Origin: Acidobacteriota bacterium
GTDB lineage: Bacteria > Acidobacteriota > Thermoanaerobaculia > UBA5066
Length of the DNA stretch: 7,886 nt
Assembly: GCA_016789625.1 (NCBI GenBank)
Contig: JAEUQS010000314.1
Location: forward strand, 1 to 7,886
Direction of reading: 5' to 3'
Shown one piece after another: positions 4,069 through 7,886 of this stretch. A program made the position numbers and the translations under genes. A model generated the notes under the pieces. The model worked only from the letters and a program-made list of their open reading frames with translations. It was not told the origin of the DNA and searched no databases. The number at the start of each line of letters is the position of its first letter. Within the stretch, counting starts at the first letter, position 1.

Positions 4069-5339
4069 TCCTCTCGATCCGGCACCTCACGTCGCTGGCG
4101 ACGCCGCGCGGGGCGCGCGCGCAGGCGGGCTCGTCGCAGGGCGAGGCCCTTCGCATCGAAGACGCCGCCCTGCGCGTCGAGGACGGGCTGCTCACGTTCG
4201 TCGGCGGCGACGCGGACTTCGCGGTCCTGTTCGGAGACGAGCCCGTTCCCGGCGAGACCGCCCTCGACGGCCGCGGCCTCACGGCGCTCCCGGGCTTCGT
4301 GGATCCCCACACACACCTCCCCTGGGCGGGCTTTCGCGAAGGCGAGTTCAACGAACGCCTCAAGGGAAGGACCTACGCCCAGATCGCCGCCGCGGGTGGC
4401 GGCATCGTGAAGACCGTCGCGGCGACGCGGGCCGCGTCGCGGGAGGAGCTCGCCGCGAACGTGCGCGCGCGCCTCGACGCGATGCTCCTTTCGGGAACCA
4501 CGTTCTGCGAGGCGAAGACGGGCTACGGACTCGACCTCGATACGGAGACGAAGCAGCTGGCCGCGATCTTCGAGGGAGCCGATCGGCATCCCGTGGGCGT
4601 CGTCGCGACGGCGATGCCGGCTCACGAGTTCCCGCCCGAGAGGCGCGGCTCGAAGGAGCTGCGCGACCGCTACGTGAACGAGTGCATCCACGAGATGCTC
4701 CCGGCCCTTGCCGCGGGCGGCGCGCGTTACGCCGACGTGTTCTGCGAGGAGGGTGTCTTCGATCTCGACGAGTCGCGCCGGATCCTCGAGGCCGGAAAAA
4801 AGCTCGGTCTCACGCCCCGCGTTCACGCCGACGAGCTGACCCCGCTGGGGGGCGCTCAGCTCGCGGCCGAAGTGGGTGCGGCCTCCGCGGATCACCTTCT
4901 GTACGTGACGCCCGAGGGCATCGACGCTCTCGCGCGGGCCGGCGTCGTCGCGACGCTGCTGCCGGGAACCTCGTTCTTCCTGCGCATGAACCGCTACGCC
5001 CCCGCGCGCACGCTCATCGAGAACGGGGTCGCCGTGGCTCTCGGAACCGACTGCAACCCGGGCTCCTCCTATACGGAGTCGATGGTGGCCGTCGCGTTCT
5101 TCGCGTGCCTCGGCATGGGGATGACCGTCGAGGAGTCGCTCACGGCCATGACGCTCAACGCCGCCGCCTCGCTCGGGGAGGCGGAGCGGCGCGGCTCCCT
5201 CGAGGTGGGCAAGGTCGCCGACGTCGTGCTCATCGAGGGACCCTCGGTCGAGCACCTCGTCTACCACTTCGGCGTGAACCCCGTGACCCATGTCGTCGCC
5301 GGCGGACGCCTCGCGGTGTCCGGCCGCGTCCGCTGCTAG
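4065..5339 (+). CDS. hutI: Imidazolonepropionase
   Basis: HutI hydrolyses 4-imidazolone-5-propanoate to N-formimino-L-glutamate, the third step of histidine degradation, in the cytosol. It is a metal-dependent amidohydrolase. Numbered from CTG 4065 (424 residues, normal for the family), the motifs are VDPHTHLPWAG (79-89; H82 and H84 metal ligands), GGGIVKTV, GTTFCEAKTGYGLDL, AMPAHEFPPE, VHADE (H254 metal, E257 catalytic), SADHLLYV (H277) and GTDCNPG (D329 metal). The sequence from 4068 on already reads as a HutI N-terminus (ILSIRHLTSLATPRG, then RVEDGLLTFVGG and LPGFVDPHTH). The only conventional in-frame start, GTG 4299, falls on V79 inside the metal motif and would remove the N-terminal domain. 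CTG 4065 has GAGG at 7 nt and overlaps the divIVA TGA by 4 nt, so I chose it; ATC 4068 is conceivable. The cyclodeaminase of the same pathway follows 34 nt later. Confidence 0.93.
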   Translation: MILSIRHLTSLATPRGARAQAGSSQGEALRIEDAALRVEDGLLTFVGGDADFAVLFGDEPVPGETALDGRGLTALPGFVDPHTHLPWAGFREGEFNERLKGRTYAQIAAAGGGIVKTVAATRAASREELAANVRARLDAMLLSGTTFCEAKTGYGLDLDTETKQLAAIFEGADRHPVGVVATAMPAHEFPPERRGSKELRDRYVNECIHEMLPALAAGGARYADVFCEEGVFDLDESRRILEAGKKLGLTPRVHADELTPLGGAQLAAEVGAASADHLLYVTPEGIDALARAGVVATLLPGTSFFLRMNRYAPARTLIENGVAVALGTDCNPGSSYTESMVAVAFFACLGMGMTVEESLTAMTLNAAASLGEAERRGSLEVGKVADVVLIEGPSVEHLVYHFGVNPVTHVVAGGRLAVSGRVRC

Positions 5340-5360
5340 TCTCCGCAGGTCCCATTCGGT

Positions 5361-5366
5361 AAGGAG
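5361..5366 (+). promoter_or_regulatory. Strong ribosome binding site of the cyclodeaminase gene
   Basis: AAGGAG lies 7 nt before GTG 5374. It decides that start over the longer in-frame reading from GTG 5290, which would overlap hutI by 50 nt and add residues without family resemblance. Confidence 0.85.
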
Positions 5367-5373
5367 TTCACGC

Positions 5374-6012
5374 GTGACCCAGCTCGCCGCATCGACGCTT
5401 CGCGATTTCGTCTCTTCTCTTTCGTCCGAGGCGCCCGCGCCGGGCGGCGGCTCGGCCTCGGCCGCGGCGGGCGCGGCGGGCGCGGCGCTCCTCCACATGG
5501 TGGTGAAGCTCACGCTGGGCAAGGAGAAGTACAAGGACGCGTGGGGCGCTCTCGAGCCGCATCTCCGGCAGCTCGCGGAATCGCAGGCGCGCCTCCTCGA
5601 GCTGGTGGACGAGGACACCCAGGCCTACGACGGCATCGTCGCGGCGCGAAAGCTCCCCAAGGAGACGCCGGAGCAGAAGACGGTTCGTCAGGAAGCCATC
5701 GACGACGCCACGATCGTCGCGACCACCGTGCCCATGCAGTCGGCGTTCTACGCCGAGAAGGCGCTCGCCGCCGCCGCGGAGATCCTCGAGAAAGGAAACC
5801 CGAACGCCGCTTCCGACGCGTACGTGGGCAGCCTCCTCCTCGCCACGTCGATCGAGGGCGCTCTCGCGAACGTCCGCATCAACATGCCCGGCGTGCGCGA
5901 CCTGGAGCTCGCCAAGGGCTTCCGCGAGGACGGCATCGATCTCGAGCGGAAGACCAAGAAGCACATGGCCGCCGTGCGCGACGTGGCCCGCGCCAAGACC
6001 GTCGCTCTCTGA
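5374..6012 (+). CDS. Formimidoyltetrahydrofolate cyclodeaminase (FTCD C-terminal domain family)
   Basis: The 212-residue all-helical protein matches the stand-alone cyclodeaminase/cyclohydrolase family (PF04961). It converts 5-formimino-THF to 5,10-methenyl-THF with release of ammonia. The N-terminal folate-binding glycine-rich block is APAPGGGSASAAAGAAGAAL (20-39). The middle part has LVDEDTQAYDGIVAARKLPK with family-typical acidic residues, followed by helices including ATTVPMQSAFYAEKALAAAA and NMPGVRDLELAKGF. Length is normal for the single-domain form, not the bifunctional vertebrate FTCD. Next to hutI it completes recycling of the formimino group from histidine. The formiminotransferase that must load THF is not in this window. 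The start GTG has AAGGAG at 7 nt. The stop TGA shares its A with the ATG of the next gene. Confidence 0.93.
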   Translation: MTQLAASTLRDFVSSLSSEAPAPGGGSASAAAGAAGAALLHMVVKLTLGKEKYKDAWGALEPHLRQLAESQARLLELVDEDTQAYDGIVAARKLPKETPEQKTVRQEAIDDATIVATTVPMQSAFYAEKALAAAAEILEKGNPNAASDAYVGSLLLATSIEGALANVRINMPGVRDLELAKGFREDGIDLERKTKKHMAAVRDVARAKTVAL

Positions 6013-6605
6013 TGCGCACCCGCCGCGCGCTTCTCCTCGCGCTCGCTCTCGCGCCCACGCTCGGCCTGCAGGCCGAAGACAAGGCCGGCGACAAGGCAGC
6101 CCGGACCGTGATCGTCGTGCGGCACGCCGAGAAGGTCGACGAATCGAAGGATCCGCCTCTCAGCGCCGCGGGTCAGGCGCGGGCCGAAGCTCTCGCTACC
6201 GCGCTCGCGAACGCGCGCATCGACGCGGTCGTCACCACGCAGCTCCAGCGCACGAAGCTCACCGCGGCGCCCCTCGTGAAGAGCCGGAGCCTCACACCCA
6301 TCGTCGTGGACGCCACGGCGGATGCAAAGGCCCACGCCAAGGCCGTGGCGGCCGCCGTGCTGGCGCGTCCCGCGGGGGAGGCGATCCTCGTGGTGGGGCA
6401 CAGCAACACCGTGCCCGCCATCGTCGCGGCGCTCGGAGGCCCCGAAGGGCTCGCCATCTGCGACCACGAGTACACGAGCCTGTTCGTGCTCACGATTCCG
6501 GCGAGCGGCCCCGTCCGCGTCATCCGGGGCACGTTCGGCGCTCCCGACCCGCCGGGCACCGACGGGTGCAGACCGGCCGTGCCGGGCCCGAGCCAGGGGA
6601 GATGA
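6012..6605 (+). CDS. Exported histidine phosphatase superfamily protein (SixA/phosphoglycerate-mutase fold)
   Basis: The 197-residue protein begins with a signal peptide: MRTRR, a hydrophobic core LALALAPTLG, and a likely cleavage after LQA (~21). There is no lipobox cysteine. The mature part has VIVVRHAEK (33-41; R37 and nucleophile H38), DPPLSAAGQARAEALA, TTQLQRT with R80, and VVGHSN with H130, the second catalytic histidine. These are the phosphate-pocket residues of the histidine phosphatase superfamily. Domain size is near the short SixA-like members. The substrate is unknown; an extracytoplasmic phosphatase or pyrophosphatase is plausible. The only two cysteines, C150 and C186, both lie in the exported part and could form a disulfide. 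ATG 6012 overlaps the previous stop by 1 nt (TGATG), and the 3' end overlaps the next gene by 4 nt, so expression is probably coupled. Confidence 0.88.
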   Translation: MRTRRALLLALALAPTLGLQAEDKAGDKAARTVIVVRHAEKVDESKDPPLSAAGQARAEALATALANARIDAVVTTQLQRTKLTAAPLVKSRSLTPIVVDATADAKAHAKAVAAAVLARPAGEAILVVGHSNTVPAIVAALGGPEGLAICDHEYTSLFVLTIPASGPVRVIRGTFGAPDPPGTDGCRPAVPGPSQGR

Positions 6606-7886
6606 AATCGCCGGGACTCATCGGCCTCGTCCTGGTGGTCTCGACGGCCGGGCTCCTCTCCCTGTTCGACGCGTCCCGCGACTCGGCCACGGCCGACGAG
6701 CCGATCCACGTCGTGGCGGGAATGGTCCAGGCGCAGACGGGCACCTGGATCGTGAACGTCGAGCACCCGCCCCTCGCCAAGCAGCTCTACGGCTGGGCCG
6801 CAGGCCTCGTGGGCGCGCGCGACACCCCCCCGCTGAGCTACGGGGATTTCTTTCGTTCGACCCGGAAGGCTCTCTTTCTCCAGCGCGGCGCCGTTCCGCG
6901 GGACCGAGTGCTGCTCGCATCGCGTATCGTCGCGATCGCTCTCTTTCTGGCCTTGATCGTTGCGGCGTATTTCGCGGCCTCGGCAGGCGCGTCCGGACTT
7001 CTCGCCGCTGCGCTCCTGGCGGGTCAGACCGCGGTGTTTCCGCACGGACACCTGGCCAACACGGACATCCCGATGGCCCTCTTCGTGATGCTCGCGGTAC
7101 ACCTCGCGCTGGTCTGCGGACGGACGATTCCCGAACCTTCAGGCAATCTCTGCGCCCGGCATGCGGCGCTGGCTGCCGTGCTCGCGCTGGCGCTCGCGAC
7201 GAAGGCCTCGGCCATCATCCTGCTCGGCCTGATTCCTCTGCTCCTCGCGACGTTCGCTTTCACGGGCCCGGCGCCCCAGAGGTGGCGCCGCCTCGTGCTC
7301 GCGGCCGCCGTTCCAATCGTTGCCGTGGCGATGCTGGCCTTTCTCCTCTCGTTCTGGATGCGAAACGACCCCCTCCACACGCCGGCCCGGCTCTCGGCCA
7401 TCTACCGTCTTTCGGCTTCTGACGGGGAGCTCCTTCGAGGCCTCGAAGGGTTCAGCCGCGGCCTCTCGCGGTATGCGATGACGGTTCTCGTCGTTCTGCG
7501 CCTCAGCGAGGCCGGGCGACTCACCTATTTTCTCGGCGAGGTTTCCCCGAGACCGTCGGCCGCGTTTCACCTCACCGCGATTCTCGTGAAATCGCCTCTG
7601 GTCTGGCTCCTCTCGGTGGGAGCCGGCGCGATCCTCGTCGTGCGCAACGGGTGGCGCTCTCGAGATGCGCGGATCCGGGACGGCGAAGCCATGACAGCCG
7701 CCGTCTTCCTCTTCTCGGGCCTGTTCCTGCTCGCGGCCTCTCTCCCCGGACCGCGGATCGGCGTCCGCCATGTGTTTCCCACCATCGCGCTGCTCACCGT
7801 GAGCGCCGCTGCCGTACTCGGGCCGACCGTGGTCACGAGAAGCCGGCACGCCCTGACGGCCTTGGTCCTCCTCGGGATCTCGCCCC
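6602..7886 (+). CDS. Membrane glycosyltransferase of the GT-C / family 39 (PMT_2) type, 3' truncated by window
   Basis: The frame from ATG 6602 stays open to the window edge (428 residues seen, C-terminus missing). GT-C hallmarks are visible: a first helix, then loop residues ADEP (31-34) with the paired acids D32-E33, and EHPPLAK (54-60). GHLANTD (149-155) carries the second loop acid D155, then comes a hydrophobic block with ATKASAIILL. Near the visible end GPRIGVRHVFPTIALL resembles the R..VRY.LP block of family 39 enzymes. Many hydrophobic segments indicate about ten membrane spans so far. Such enzymes move a sugar from a polyprenyl-phosphate donor to protein, lipid or glycan on the outer face of the inner membrane; the acceptor cannot be told. 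ATG 6602 overlaps the phosphatase stop (ATGA) with GGGGAG immediately before it, too close to be ideal. More codons end in T or A than in the other genes. Confidence 0.85.
   Translation, partial: MKSPGLIGLVLVVSTAGLLSLFDASRDSATADEPIHVVAGMVQAQTGTWIVNVEHPPLAKQLYGWAAGLVGARDTPPLSYGDFFRSTRKALFLQRGAVPRDRVLLASRIVAIALFLALIVAAYFAASAGASGLLAAALLAGQTAVFPHGHLANTDIPMALFVMLAVHLALVCGRTIPEPSGNLCARHAALAAVLALALATKASAIILLGLIPLLLATFAFTGPAPQRWRRLVLAAAVPIVAVAMLAFLLSFWMRNDPLHTPARLSAIYRLSASDGELLRGLEGFSRGLSRYAMTVLVVLRLSEAGRLTYFLGEVSPRPSAAFHLTAILVKSPLVWLLSVGAGAILVVRNGWRSRDARIRDGEAMTAAVFLFSGLFLLAASLPGPRIGVRHVFPTIALLTVSAAAVLGPTVVTRSRHALTALVLLGISP

Noticed and set aside
5334..5342. TGCTAGTCT as an extended -10 promoter for the cyclodeaminase
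   Set aside because: The hexamer matches only three consensus positions and overlaps the hutI stop; co-transcription with hutI is simpler.
5290..5373. N-terminal extension of the cyclodeaminase to GTG 5290
   Set aside because: It overlaps hutI, has no SD, and the AAGGAG at 5361-5366 points to GTG 5374, where family similarity begins.
3615..5618. Very long minus-strand frame opposite divIVA and hutI
   Set aside because: Low-complexity composition and full overlap with well-recognised + strand genes mark it as a shadow.
1..7886. CRISPR array, transposon, phage or toxin-antitoxin system
   Set aside because: No regularly spaced repeats, terminal inverted repeats, transposase or integrase motifs, or paired small toxin/antitoxin genes are visible.

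Overview
This is a GC-rich bacterial chromosomal window with strong G/C preference at third codon positions. Every gene is on the + strand and packed tightly. I see no CRISPR array, insertion sequence, integrase or phage gene. Gene content (primary sigma factor, a yggS-divIVA neighbourhood, histidine-degradation genes, a family-39-type glycosyltransferase) fits a Gram-negative-like phylum such as Acidobacteriota. Myxococcota or Gemmatimonadota are also possible; the taxonomic guess is inference with low confidence.

Region 1 (1-855): the 3' end of rpoD (primary sigma factor, regions 2.4 to 4.2), a GC-rich hairpin, a CAU-anticodon tRNA with its own extended -10 promoter, and a good intrinsic terminator that ends just before the next ribosome binding site.

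Region 2 (867-3494): a probable operon of a coiled-coil/zinc-ribbon protein (COG1579 type), an RNase HI whose C-terminus ends in a sliding-clamp-like motif, the PLP-binding protein YggS, and a rhomboid-like membrane protein. The last keeps the GxSG serine but appears to lack the catalytic histidine. It sits where many bacteria carry yggT, between yggS and divIVA.

Region 3 (3512-7886): a palindrome and an extended -10 element precede divIVA so closely that its mRNA should be leaderless or nearly so. No terminator is visible after divIVA. It is followed by hutI (apparently starting at CTG and overlapping the divIVA stop), a formimidoyl-THF cyclodeaminase, a secreted histidine phosphatase and a membrane glycosyltransferase that runs off the window. 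Overlaps of 4, 1 and 4 nt and a 34-nt gap suggest one transcription unit.

Functionally, hutI and the cyclodeaminase belong to histidine catabolism feeding the one-carbon folate pool. YggS and DivIVA belong to the widely conserved division-associated neighbourhood. RNase HI and RpoD are information-processing genes. The genes are mostly familiar families. The notable points are in details: the pseudo-rhomboid, the clamp motif, the leaderless divIVA with its palindrome, the non-canonical hutI start, and the terminator placed directly ahead of a gene.
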